Shown here: in pieces, positions 1-6,719 of the stretch
Layout: each line of letters begins with the position of its first letter
Numbering within the stretch: the stretch's first letter is position 1
Origin: Actinomycetes bacterium
GTDB lineage: Bacteria; Actinomycetota; Actinomycetes; Actinomycetales; Demequinaceae
NCBI GenBank assembly: GCA_023411615.1
Contig: JAEYOR010000051.1
Coordinates: 1-37,252, forward strand
Direction of reading: 5' to 3'
DNA length: 37,252 bases
Notes under the pieces: generated by a model
Databases searched by the model: none
What the model saw: the letters and a program-made list of their open reading frames with translations, nothing else
What the model was told of the DNA's origin: nothing
Position numbers and translations under genes: made by a program

Positions 1-14
1 GGGTTGGGGTTGGG

Positions 15-92
15 GTTGGCCCGGTGGTGGGGTGTGGGTGTCCCGCGAGGTGATGGCTGGGTTGGGTGGCGGGGTGTGGGGGTCCCGCGAGG
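15..92. repeat. G-rich imperfect tandem repeat, about 42 bp period
   Basis: Two imperfect copies of a roughly 42-bp unit end at 50 and 92. Both end with the core TCCCGCGAGG, preceded by GGGGTGTGGG, and a short GGGTTG run precedes the first copy (positions 1-18). The plus-strand translation repeats GVGVPRG with a 14-residue period, but no upstream start or ribosome binding site supports translation here. The array may extend to the left of the window. The sequence is strongly G/T biased, like the 5' half of the gene at 765-1823. Confidence 0.6.
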
Positions 93-156
93 AACTGTTT
101 CCACAGGTTTTGGGTTCGCCATGCCGCTTTTGGGCGTTTTGTATAGGGTCGTGGCC

Positions 157-768
157 ATGGTTCGACTGCTGCGTTTTGCAGCGGTGGTGGCCCTTGGGGG
201 GTTCGCGGCCGCTGGTTTGAGTGCGTGTTCAGGTGCTGGCAGCGAGGGTGAGGTGACGTCGCCGAGCGTTTCGGTGTCGGCGGCGCCCGTCGAGACGATG
301 TCGCCTTCGCCGTCTCCTTCGGTCACTCCGGAGGAAGAGTTGTTGGCCCGGATCCCGGAGAACGCTCGCGTCGAGAGCTTCCCGGGTGCGGTGGCGTTCG
401 TCGAGTTCTTTGTCGCTGAATCTCAACTGATCCTGCAAACGCGCGACGCCGAGCTGTTCTCATATCTTTCGGGTCCCGAATGCGGATTCTGCGAATCGAG
501 CCTTTCCATTTTGAACCGACTTGAACTCAGCGGCGGTAGCGCGAGCCCAGGCCTCATCACCGTCTATCCAGACACAGCCTTGGGTGGAATTGAGCCCGAT
601 GAGACGTGGAACGTAAGCGTGGACGTCCGTGTCGACGATCAGACTTTCTTTGACGAAACCGGGGGTGTAACGGGTGAGTATCCGGCGGAGGACCTGAGGA
701 TCGGTGTGGCGCTCGAGTTTGGTGAGGGTCACTGGCAAGTGATCGGAATCAGCTCGGAGCCACGATGA
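157..768 (+). CDS. DUF6318-like secreted lipoprotein
   Basis: 203-residue lipoprotein. From ATG 157 the product has a short positive N-terminus, a hydrophobic segment and the lipobox LSAC (cysteine at about residue 25), so it should be exported and lipid-anchored on the outer face of the membrane. A Ser/Pro-rich linker follows, then a globular domain (about residues 65-203) with the paired cysteines of GPECGFCES near residue 109, resembling the actinobacterial DUF6318 family, whose function is unknown. The reading frame stays open up to position 4, but that part translates the G-rich repeat, so ATG 157 is preferred because it opens directly onto the signal peptide. A TATAGG box at 142-147 would start transcription at about 154, giving a nearly leaderless message, although no -35 box is visible. 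The stop overlaps the next start (ATGA), indicating coupling. Confidence 0.8.
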   Translation: MVRLLRFAAVVALGGFAAAGLSACSGAGSEGEVTSPSVSVSAAPVETMSPSPSPSVTPEEELLARIPENARVESFPGAVAFVEFFVAESQLILQTRDAELFSYLSGPECGFCESSLSILNRLELSGGSASPGLITVYPDTALGGIEPDETWNVSVDVRVDDQTFFDETGGVTGEYPAEDLRIGVALEFGEGHWQVIGISSEPR

Positions 769-1823
769 CTCGGTGGAGCCGTCTCGTCGCTATATTGACG
801 GCCATTCTTGTTGCGCTCTTTCCGCATACGTCAGCCGCAACATCGGGGTCGTCAGGAAACGACGGTTGGGGTGGGCGCACCGAGGTGGATAGCGTCGTGG
901 TCAAGAACTCCGAGGATGCGTCCCATCAGGGTGCGCCGACCAGTGGTGCTGGTGTGGGGGATCGGTGGCAGCGGCATGCGGTGTGTTTGGAGTGGTATAC
1001 GGAGGAGTGGGGTGGGGTGCGTGAGCCGAGTGTGTGGGTTGGTGAGGTTCCGTCGTGTGTGACGGAGGTGGTGCCGCCTGAGTGTCCTGATGGGCAGGTG
1101 GCGTTGATGCCGTGGTGGCGTTCGGTGGCGTTGGCGGATGGGACGTTTGGGCCGTGGGTGCAGGCTGGGGGGTATCAGTGTGCGTCGGATGTGATTTATG
1201 CGCAGGTGGCGCGGGAGTGGGCGCAAATGCCGATCACCCCGAGTGGGTACCGGTTGGAGCCGGCGACGGGGTGGGCGATTGCTGAACTGGGGGTGAACCC
1301 CATTGCTGATGGCACACCGCAAACGATGGACACGACGATTCTTGGTGTACCGGTGATCATTCGGGCGGTGCCGACCACGTTCACCTGGACTGGGGATGAC
1401 GGCACGAACGTGTCGATGACGACCCCGGGTGAACCGTATGACGATGGTGGGGTGCCGTTTAGTTTGCCTAAGCATCAACATCGTGTGACGTTGACACTGA
1501 CCACCACGTGGCGGGGTGAGTACTCCGTCAATGGTGGCTCGACCTGGGTGGAGGCACCCGGTACTGCGACGACGGCGTCCGCATCGACCACGGTGCATGT
1601 GTACAACCCGCACACCCATTTGGTGGACTGTGACCTCAACGGCAACTGCCTGTCAGGCAAACCCGCGCCACGCAACCCGAAAACCCTGCTTGACCCAGAC
1701 GGTGACGGGATCGACAACTTCCTCATCCCCGACCACCACATCGACGACTACCTCACAACCCGCGACCAAGACAAAACCTGGTTCAACAGCGAACGGAAAA
1801 CCATCACCGCGCCCACCAGTTGA
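765..1823 (+). CDS. Secreted PKD-like domain protein
   Basis: 352-residue exported protein. A signal peptide is clear: basic MTRWSR, hydrophobic core, AxA-like cleavage near residue 25 (HTSAATS). About five cysteines lie in the N-terminal half. The segment around residues 190-300 (TTFTWTGDDGT, then VTLTLTTTWRGEYSV) has the beta-sandwich pattern of the PKD-like domains common in Micrococcales secreted proteins. Near the C-terminus DPDGDGIDNF resembles a short calcium-binding loop. No LPxTG or C-terminal membrane anchor is visible. The start overlaps the stop of the DUF6318-like lipoprotein, so the two are cotranscribed and may act together at the cell surface; the actual role is unknown. Codon use is odd: G/T-ending codons dominate up to about 1250 and C-ending codons after about 1570. 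Confidence 0.75.
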   Translation: MTRWSRLVAILTAILVALFPHTSAATSGSSGNDGWGGRTEVDSVVVKNSEDASHQGAPTSGAGVGDRWQRHAVCLEWYTEEWGGVREPSVWVGEVPSCVTEVVPPECPDGQVALMPWWRSVALADGTFGPWVQAGGYQCASDVIYAQVAREWAQMPITPSGYRLEPATGWAIAELGVNPIADGTPQTMDTTILGVPVIIRAVPTTFTWTGDDGTNVSMTTPGEPYDDGGVPFSLPKHQHRVTLTLTTTWRGEYSVNGGSTWVEAPGTATTASASTTVHVYNPHTHLVDCDLNGNCLSGKPAPRNPKTLLDPDGDGIDNFLIPDHHIDDYLTTRDQDKTWFNSERKTITAPTS

Positions 1824-1865
1824 GGTGCACACGTCCCGGCGGGGTGCCAACGTGCCGCGAACGGG

Positions 1866-2462
1866 CTAAAGACCTACGGCCGCGGCACCGTACTGAGCTT
1901 GGTGGCTCTCGAAGCCATCCACCTCAAGTTGAGCAATGAGACCGGTGCGCGTGAACTCGAACTTCTCCACGTAGATTTCGGCGGCCTGTACCGCTTGATC
2001 GTTCCAGTCGACTTTGAGTGAGTCGATCGCGGCGGCTGCGTCGGTCTCGCGATAGCCGGCCGCGACAACGTCCTCGATGAGGCTCGCGCGGGAGTGAATG
2101 CCGTCTTGGAGGTAGGACGCTGCGAGATCGCGCGCTTCCGACTGGATCGAGTTGAGCTGCTGCTCGGGCCTCGGTGCGGGTTTGGCCGAATCGCCGCCCG
2201 CCGTGGTGCTTGCTGTCGATGACGCGTCACCGGTGGCGCTGGCAACTTCCGCGCCTTGCGTGGCGGGAGCCGCGACGCCGGGGTCAGCGTCGTCACTGCC
2301 AAAGAACGAGCCGAATAACCCTGCCGCAAGCGCACCGAGGAGCGCGATGCCGAGGGCAATGGGAATGATAACCACCGGGCGGCGCCAGGCGGGCCGGCTT
2401 GGCGCGGCCGCCACGGTGCTCGTCTCGCCGAAGCCGGGTGTGCCGGTTGGGAAGTGCGTCAT
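1866..2462 (-). CDS. Membrane-anchored Ltp-type repeat protein
   Basis: 198 residues from the ATG at 2462, chosen because GAGGGG lies just upstream; the frame extends further but without a ribosome binding site. The product has a cytoplasmic Pro/Ser/Thr-rich N-terminus, one transmembrane helix (about residues 27-50), a low-complexity Ala/Ser/Thr linker, and a C-terminal domain of two roughly 48-residue repeats. Both repeats show the pattern AxxYLxxxxFSRxxLIxxLxxxGF, here ASYLQDG...HSRASLIEDVVAAGY and AEIYVEKFEFTRTGLIAQL, and the protein ends in GAAAVGL. This is the signature of the Ltp family (host cell surface-exposed lipoprotein), first known from a Streptococcus prophage protein that blocks phage DNA injection but widespread in actinobacterial chromosomes. 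Here the anchor is a helix rather than a lipobox. A phage-exclusion role is possible but not shown. Confidence 0.85.
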   Translation of the reverse strand: MTHFPTGTPGFGETSTVAAAPSRPAWRRPVVIIPIALGIALLGALAAGLFGSFFGSDDADPGVAAPATQGAEVASATGDASSTASTTAGGDSAKPAPRPEQQLNSIQSEARDLAASYLQDGIHSRASLIEDVVAAGYRETDAAAAIDSLKVDWNDQAVQAAEIYVEKFEFTRTGLIAQLEVDGFESHQAQYGAAAVGL

Positions 2463-2669
2463 GGTTCTGCCCCTCAGTGCTGCGCCATCTGACACGCCAC
2501 ATTGCGTGACTAGTAGATATACACCGTGACCGAGGTCCTGCGCCAGAGTGTTACCGGTAACTTTCTCGGTGTGTGCCCCATTAGCAGGGACTTCGCGCAG
2601 AGGGCTTTTGGGTCTGGCGCGCAGTGGCCGCCACCAATAGCATCGGCACAAATCGACGAAGGGGTTGTG

Positions 2670-2957
2670 ATGACGGAAGCACGCAAGAGCATCAAGGTGG
2701 ATGCGCTGGACACGATGCGCCTGGAGGGGTGGCTGTGGACGTGGATGGTGATCTCGTCCTTGTCGACGGGAATCGTGATTGGCAACGTGCTCGGCGATTC
2801 CGGCTTTCACTGGGGTGGTTTCATTGGCGGGCTGATCGGCGGCGCGATCGCGAACATCCCGGTGATCGTGGGGTTCTACTTGGTGCTGCGGGTGATTCAG
2901 AACCAGTTGGTCAACAAGGCAATTCTGTGGGCTTGGTATGAGGACAGTCAGAAGTAG
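2670..2957 (+). CDS. Small two-helix membrane protein
   Basis: 95 residues. The start is ATG 2670 because GAAGGGG sits at 2658-2664 with correct spacing, although the frame is open from 2526. The protein has a charged N-terminus, a first hydrophobic helix (about residues 22-44), a glycine-rich turn (GGFIGGLIGGAIA) and a second helix (about residues 50-75), then a charged tail. It is divergent from the Ltp-type gene and convergent with the ADP-ribosylglycohydrolase gene. The family is not recognised and no function can be assigned. Confidence 0.65.
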   Translation: MTEARKSIKVDALDTMRLEGWLWTWMVISSLSTGIVIGNVLGDSGFHWGGFIGGLIGGAIANIPVIVGFYLVLRVIQNQLVNKAILWAWYEDSQK

Positions 2958-2983
2958 GCGTGAAGAGCGCGGTTTGACAGTGA

Positions 2984-3002
2984 CGTGCCGCTAGGTGGCA
3001 CG
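2984..3002. terminator. Possible bidirectional terminator hairpin
   Basis: CGTGCC (2984-2989) and GGCACG (2997-3002) form a perfect 6-bp stem with a 7-base loop between two convergent genes. There is only a short T-rich tail (CTTTG), so termination strength is doubtful. The position, 27 bases after one stop and 34 bases after the other, is right for a shared terminator. Confidence 0.35.
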
Positions 3003-3035
3003 ACCGCTTTGTCGACGCGTCCCGCGTCCTGACGC

Positions 3036-4520
3036 CTACGAGGTAAGAACGCGCGAGAACGCGGCGTTAGGGCGGGCACCGGGAAGCGCCACCCGCACGT
3101 CTCGCAAAGCTCGCTCGCCATCCACGCCCAGGTGCCGCTTCGCATACAGGGCCGCCACCGTCGGTGTCCGCGACTGCGCTTGGACGCAGTGCAGCAGCAC
3201 GGTCTTGCCTTCTGCGCGCAACGCGGCGACGGCGTCGGCCGCCTCTGTGAGCACAAACTCAAGATGCGGGTTCTCGTCACGCTCCGCGCTATCGATAAAC
3301 CACACCTCATGGCTGTCCTCGGGAGCGATGCGCGCAGGCACCTCCGCCGCCCCTACCTGGCACAGCGAGACCACAGCGTCGACCTCGGCGGGGAGGCTCT
3401 CCAGGGCGCCGATGCCACCGATCCACACGCCAGCGTCGTGCGGGTGCCGTGCGAGCACGTGGCGCTCACCAAATCCCGAGTAGTCCACCCGATCACCCGT
3501 CATCCAGCCGCGCGAGTCGGGCCGGCCGCCATTTGCGGCCAGCGCCGCGAGGCGAGTGAGCTCGCCTGCGCGGGATGTGACGCCCACGCCGCCCCAACCA
3601 TGCAGTAGCCGCGTCCACGCGAGCGGGACGGCCGACGCTCCCACGAGGGCCCCGGCCAGGCCACCGGCGATCGCGGCGACGGTGTCCGTGTCGTTGTGGA
3701 TATCGATGGCGTGCTGCAGAGCGAGGCGGAAGGCTTCGGGGGTGTGCGTCGCGGCGTCCGACGGCACGAGGCCGCCCCGATGCAGTGCGGCCCACGCAGC
3801 CTGGATTGCGTGCACAATCCACCCGTTGTGAGCGAATGAGTCAGGGTCCGCGCCCTCCGCTTCCGTCAGCAGGCCAGCCCAATGCTCGCGCGCCCCGACG
3901 GGAAGTTCGGCGAGAGCCTGGTCGGTGCTCACGCGTCCGTCACGCACGGCGAGGTGAATCATCACCGACCACAACGCGGCGCCGTCACGAGCGTCGGCTT
4001 CGTAGTGAGTGAGGGCCGCAATAGCCGACGCCGCAGCGGCTACGCGAGCCGGCCCGTCCTCCTGATTGAGGTAGGCCAAGCCCACGGGAGCCGTTCGCAT
4101 CGCACTGCCATTGCCCGCTGAACGCAGTTGCTCTTGGTGAACGTCGCGCGCGCACATTCGTGCATTGCGGGCGGTCGGCTCCTTGACACGTCTCAACACC
4201 TCGCGAGTCTGGTTGCCGACGTCCTTGGCGGTCCGCGACCACGTCCGCCATTCGCTCACGATGCGGTCCTGGGCGTCTTCGCCCATGAGGTCGAGCCCGT
4301 CGGCTGCAGCACGGAGGATCGGCATCGCCATGGCCGTGTCGTCGGTCCACTCGCCGCGCTCCCAGGGGCCGCCGCCGGTCATGTCCGCTGATCCACCGGT
4401 CAGGCGCACTCCGGGCCTCACCCGGCCGAACTCGTAGGGGGCGCCAAGCGCGTCTCCCACCGCCATGCCGAGCATCGCTCCCGCGGCCCTGTGGCCCCGT
4501 CCCTTGTTCGTTGTCGTCAT
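3036..4520 (-). CDS. ADP-ribosylglycohydrolase fused to dual-specificity phosphatase-like domain
   Basis: 494 residues. The N-terminal domain (about 1-310) is a DraG/ARH-type ADP-ribosylglycohydrolase, a di-metal enzyme that removes ADP-ribose from modified macromolecules. It carries GMAVGDALGAPYEF near the N-terminus, the metal ligands WTDDTAM (T59-D61), NGSAMRT, and the C-terminal metal motif DTDTVAAIAGGLAGAL near residue 277. The C-terminal domain (about 335-494) is a cysteine phosphatase of the dual-specificity type with the P-loop HCVQAQSR (HCX5R, near residue 440) and an upstream Asp that could be the general acid. Both active sites look intact. The start is ATG 4520, with a GGGGG element before it; an upstream TTG at 4532 lacks a ribosome binding site. 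It is divergent from the NrtR-type regulator, with operator-like palindromes over its promoter. The substrate of the phosphatase half is unknown. Confidence 0.88.
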   Translation of the reverse strand: MTTTNKGRGHRAAGAMLGMAVGDALGAPYEFGRVRPGVRLTGGSADMTGGGPWERGEWTDDTAMAMPILRAAADGLDLMGEDAQDRIVSEWRTWSRTAKDVGNQTREVLRRVKEPTARNARMCARDVHQEQLRSAGNGSAMRTAPVGLAYLNQEDGPARVAAAASAIAALTHYEADARDGAALWSVMIHLAVRDGRVSTDQALAELPVGAREHWAGLLTEAEGADPDSFAHNGWIVHAIQAAWAALHRGGLVPSDAATHTPEAFRLALQHAIDIHNDTDTVAAIAGGLAGALVGASAVPLAWTRLLHGWGGVGVTSRAGELTRLAALAANGGRPDSRGWMTGDRVDYSGFGERHVLARHPHDAGVWIGGIGALESLPAEVDAVVSLCQVGAAEVPARIAPEDSHEVWFIDSAERDENPHLEFVLTEAADAVAALRAEGKTVLLHCVQAQSRTPTVAALYAKRHLGVDGERALRDVRVALPGARPNAAFSRVLTS

Positions 4521-4539
4521 CGCGGCCCCCAATTCGTCG

Positions 4540-4559
4540 TTAGCGCTATTCTGCGCTAA
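4540..4559. promoter_or_regulatory. Perfect 7-6-7 palindrome, probable NrtR operator 1
   Basis: TTAGCGCTATTCTGCGCTAA: perfect 7-bp arms with a 6-bp spacer. It covers the predicted -10 box (CAGAAT on the minus strand, 4553-4548) of the divergent glycohydrolase gene and lies immediately upstream of the -35 box of the NrtR-type gene. A bound dimer would be expected to block the glycohydrolase promoter. Binding is inferred. Confidence 0.7.
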
Positions 4560-4576
4560 TTGACAGGTTAGCGCAA
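4548..4576 (-). promoter_or_regulatory. Predicted promoter of the ADP-ribosylglycohydrolase gene
   Basis: On the minus strand, TTGCGC (4576-4571) and CAGAAT (4553-4548) are separated by exactly 17 bp. The -10 box lies inside operator 1 and the -35 box inside operator 2, so both elements would be masked by a repressor. Confidence 0.5.
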
Positions 4577-4588
4577 GACTGCGAAAAT
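4560..4588 (+). promoter_or_regulatory. Predicted leaderless promoter of the NrtR-type gene
   Basis: A consensus TTGACA at 4560-4565, a 17-bp spacer and GAAAAT at 4583-4588. The expected transcription start (12 bases from the first base of the -10 box) is 4595, the A of the ATG, and no ribosome binding site is visible before that ATG. Operator 2 covers the spacer and most of the -10 box, consistent with autoregulation. Confidence 0.55.
4568..4587. promoter_or_regulatory. Imperfect second operator-like palindrome
   Basis: TTAGCGC (4568-4574), a 6-base spacer and GCGAAAA (4581-4587). The left arm is identical to that of operator 1 and the right arm matches GCGCTAA at five of seven positions. 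The spacer length is the same, and the start-to-start distance between the two sites is 28 bp. Confidence 0.55.
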
Positions 4589-4594
4589 TACGGC

Positions 4595-5233
4595 ATGGCT
4601 GACTACCACGATTCTTCGGGACGCTCCCTCGCTGATTACGAGCGACCCTCCGTCGCGGTTGACACAGCCGTGCTCACCGTCGTTGATGACACCCTCAGCG
4701 TTGTCGTTGTGCCTGACTCCCGTGACGGGACGTGGCGCTTGCCGGGGACCTTTTTGCACGGAGGCGAGGTGTTGGCCGACGCTGTGCGCCGGTCGCTTGC
4801 GAACAAGGCCGGCATTGGCGGGTTGGAGCCGGTGCAACTTCGCGTGTTTGACGCACCGGGGCGTGACGTGCGCGGTTGGGTCCTTTCCGTGGCGCACGTC
4901 ATCGCCGTACGGGCCGACGCGGTGGCTGGCGCGACAGTGGTGGCGGCGGATCGGGCCGCACCGCTGGCATACGACCACGATCAGATCCTCGACCTTGCCG
5001 TCGCGCACGTGCGGGAGGCCTACCGTCAGCACCCCGACCCGTATGGTCTGCTGGGCGACGCGCCATTCACTTTGTTGGAACTTGAGCGCCTCCACCGCGC
5101 CGTCGACCCGGACGGCACGCCCCTGCGCGACACCTTCCGACGCGCCATGGAGCCTCAGCTCGTGGCCACGGGCGAGTACGAACGGGGTGCGGTGGGAAAA
5201 CCGGCTCGACAGTTTCTGAGGAGGGCAGTGTGA
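4595..5233 (+). CDS. nrtR: NrtR-type Nudix-related transcriptional regulator
   Basis: 212 residues. The N-terminal half (about 15-150) is a Nudix fold in which the Nudix box (residues 51-74, GTFLHGGE then RRSLANKAGI) has lost the catalytic RExxEE glutamates; the equivalent positions are RSLANK. This is typical of NrtR regulators, which bind ADP-ribose-type ligands rather than hydrolyse them. The C-terminal part (about 155-212, LLGDAPFTLLELERLHRAV, then DTFRRAM and GKPARQFLRR) is the winged-helix DNA-binding domain of this family. Known NrtR proteins repress NAD metabolism genes. Here the neighbours point to ADP-ribose turnover, and the likely targets are the two palindromes just upstream. It is the first gene of a tightly packed three-gene operon and is probably translated from a leaderless message. 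Confidence 0.85.
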   Translation: MADYHDSSGRSLADYERPSVAVDTAVLTVVDDTLSVVVVPDSRDGTWRLPGTFLHGGEVLADAVRRSLANKAGIGGLEPVQLRVFDAPGRDVRGWVLSVAHVIAVRADAVAGATVVAADRAAPLAYDHDQILDLAVAHVREAYRQHPDPYGLLGDAPFTLLELERLHRAVDPDGTPLRDTFRRAMEPQLVATGEYERGAVGKPARQFLRRAV

Positions 5234-5523
5234 TGCCAAGTTACTCGCGGATTGAGGAGGTGATGGCGTGGCAGTTTGCGGCCCATCTTGCGTCGAGGCT
5301 CTTTGAACGCCTCCCGTGGACGTGCCAGATGGACTACCACCAGGACGCGGGCAACATGCGGCGGATTTGGCTCCTGCGCAAGGGTGACGTCGTGATCGGG
5401 GAGCTTGAACACGGCGAGGTCCGCGCGAGTTCAGGCGCTCAGTTGACGTTGGCTGACGAATATCTCAAAGGCAAGACGATTGATGAACTTGTTGCCATGG
5501 TGACGAGGCTGACCAAACCATGA
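5233..5523 (+). CDS. Conserved-looking small protein of unknown function
   Basis: 96 residues from ATG 5233, which overlaps the regulator's stop codon (TGATG). GAGGAGGG at 5218-5225 gives proper spacing to this ATG, better than the GTG at 5230. The product is a small soluble alpha/beta protein with no signal peptide: an N-terminal helix (MAWQFAAHLASRLFERL), then beta-rich segments around RRIWLLRKGDVVIGELEHGEV. The stop overlaps the next gene's start (ATGA), so it is translationally coupled on both sides. The family is not recognised; it presumably functions with the ADP-ribose regulator or the amidohydrolase. Confidence 0.7.
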   Translation: MPSYSRIEEVMAWQFAAHLASRLFERLPWTCQMDYHQDAGNMRRIWLLRKGDVVIGELEHGEVRASSGAQLTLADEYLKGKTIDELVAMVTRLTKP

Positions 5524-6260
5524 TCATCGTCCATGTCCCCCACGCCTCACGTGTGATTCCCCCCGACGCCCGCGCGGGCATCGTGCTGAGCGATACGGAG
5601 GTTGAGCACGAGCTCGACCGGATGACGGATTCGTTCACCGACATCATTGCCACCCGCGCGCTGGCGGGTTCTGGAGTTGGCGCACGCATCGTCGCACCGC
5701 ACGTTTCCCGGCTTGTGGTGGATGTTGAGCGGTTCACCGATGGCTCCGAACCGATGGAAGCCGTGGGTATGGGTGCGATCTACACCCGCACGCATGAGGG
5801 TCGCGTTCTGCGCGAGAGAGTCGACACCGCGTTGCTCGAGCGGTACTTCCACCCGCACGCTGCCGCCATGACCGACGCCGTTGACCGGGCCTTGGCCGAG
5901 TACGGGCGCGCCGTCGTCATCGACGTGCACTCGTACCCCACGGGCCGGCTCCCATACGAGATCACAGCTGCCGGTGCGGCCCGCCCCGAGATCTGCATCG
6001 GCACCGATGAGTTCCACACGCCTCGCTGGCTACTCGACGCTGCGGAGGCGGCGTTCGCTGGCTTTGACGTCACGCTCGACTCGCCTTTTGCGGGTACGTA
6101 CGCGCCGCTCAAGCACTACGGCGCCGACGCTCGGGTTGCGTCGATCATGATCGAGATCCGGCGGGATCAATACATGGATGAGGACGCTGTTGCTCTGCAC
6201 GATGGGGTGCAGCGCGTGGTTGAGGCGCTGGCAGGTCTCATGCGGGGCATCTGCACTTGA
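5520..6260 (+). CDS. N-formylglutamate amidohydrolase family protein
   Basis: 246 residues, the usual length for the family. The family signatures are present: HVPHASRVIPP at the N-terminus, SRLVVDVERFTD near residue 65, the metal-site segment VVIDVHSYPTGRLPYE near residue 138, and a C-terminal ASIMIEIRRDQYMDEDA. Members are zinc hydrolases related to carboxypeptidases. The named activity, releasing formate from N-formyl-L-glutamate in histidine degradation, is known only for some members. No histidine utilisation genes lie nearby and it is encoded in an operon with an NrtR-type regulator, so another amide or ester substrate is more plausible here. The start is fixed by the ATGA overlap with the preceding gene. 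Confidence 0.85.
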   Translation: MIIVHVPHASRVIPPDARAGIVLSDTEVEHELDRMTDSFTDIIATRALAGSGVGARIVAPHVSRLVVDVERFTDGSEPMEAVGMGAIYTRTHEGRVLRERVDTALLERYFHPHAAAMTDAVDRALAEYGRAVVIDVHSYPTGRLPYEITAAGAARPEICIGTDEFHTPRWLLDAAEAAFAGFDVTLDSPFAGTYAPLKHYGADARVASIMIEIRRDQYMDEDAVALHDGVQRVVEALAGLMRGICT

Positions 6261-6296
6261 GCGCAAGGAGTCAGTTCGGCGGTGGCGGCTTGGGCA

Positions 6297-6326
6297 TTGC
6301 GCTGCACTGGCGCTGCGCCGTACAAT
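6297..6326 (+). promoter_or_regulatory. Predicted promoter of the TacAT-like operon
   Basis: TTGCGC at 6297-6302, an 18-bp spacer and TACAAT at 6321-6326 (five of six matches to TATAAT). It would give a 5' leader of about 78 bases before the antitoxin ATG at 6411. Confidence 0.5.
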
Positions 6327-6336
6327 GTCCGTACAA
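6319..6336. promoter_or_regulatory. Direct CGTACAA repeats, possible antitoxin operator
   Basis: CGTACAA occurs at 6319-6325 and again at 6330-6336, 11 bp apart (about one helical turn), overlapping the predicted -10 box. Ribbon-helix-helix antitoxins commonly bind such spaced half-sites to autoregulate their operon. The assignment is inferred. Confidence 0.4.
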
Positions 6337-6410
6337 ATTATGGGCAAGAGAGAAGACGCGGTCCGCGAGACCTAACAACGAGCAAGAGCCCTAACCGTGG
6401 AGGAAGCACC

Positions 6411-6692
6411 ATGAGCACCGCCGTACCTCGGAAGGACCAGCGCATTGAGTTTCGTATTAGTTCGCAGGATCGTGACCTGCTCGCCCAAGCCGCGGAGGCC
6501 GAGGGCACGGACCTGTCCGGCTTTGCCACGGAGAACCTCCGAATCGCTGCCCAGCGCGTACTCGCGGACCGCAGGAACTTTGCGTTGTCGCCCGTCGAGG
6601 CAGAACTGTGGGAGCAGCTCAATGAGCGGCCAGCTCGCGATTTGCCGGGTCTGCGCGCGCTGCTCTCGCGCCCGTCTCCTTGGGTCGACTGA
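6411..6692 (+). CDS. tacA: DUF1778 antitoxin, TacA-like
   Basis: 93 residues from ATG 6411, with GGAGGAAG at 6399-6406. The N-terminus is a ribbon-helix-helix DNA-binding domain typical of DUF1778: RKDQRIEFRISSQDRDLLAQAA, followed by EGTDLSGFATEN. The C-terminal tail (about residues 60-93, FALSPVEAELWEQLNERP) is the part that in known TacA proteins wraps around and neutralises the acetyltransferase toxin. It lies 27 bases upstream of a GNAT gene, the standard antitoxin-first order. Repeats over the promoter suggest autoregulation. Confidence 0.88.
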   Translation: MSTAVPRKDQRIEFRISSQDRDLLAQAAEAEGTDLSGFATENLRIAAQRVLADRRNFALSPVEAELWEQLNERPARDLPGLRALLSRPSPWVD

Positions 6693-6719
6693 CGCCGCTG
6701 CCGGGAGGGGGGACCGGCC

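Noticed and set aside
852..1619. 255-residue minus-strand frame, very rich in His, Arg and Thr
   Set aside because: Antisense to the secreted PKD-like gene; the bias reflects the G/T-rich plus strand and not a basic repeat protein.
1824..1865. CACGT...ACGTG hairpin between convergent genes as terminator
   Set aside because: A 5-bp stem with a 15-base loop and no T run is too weak to call.
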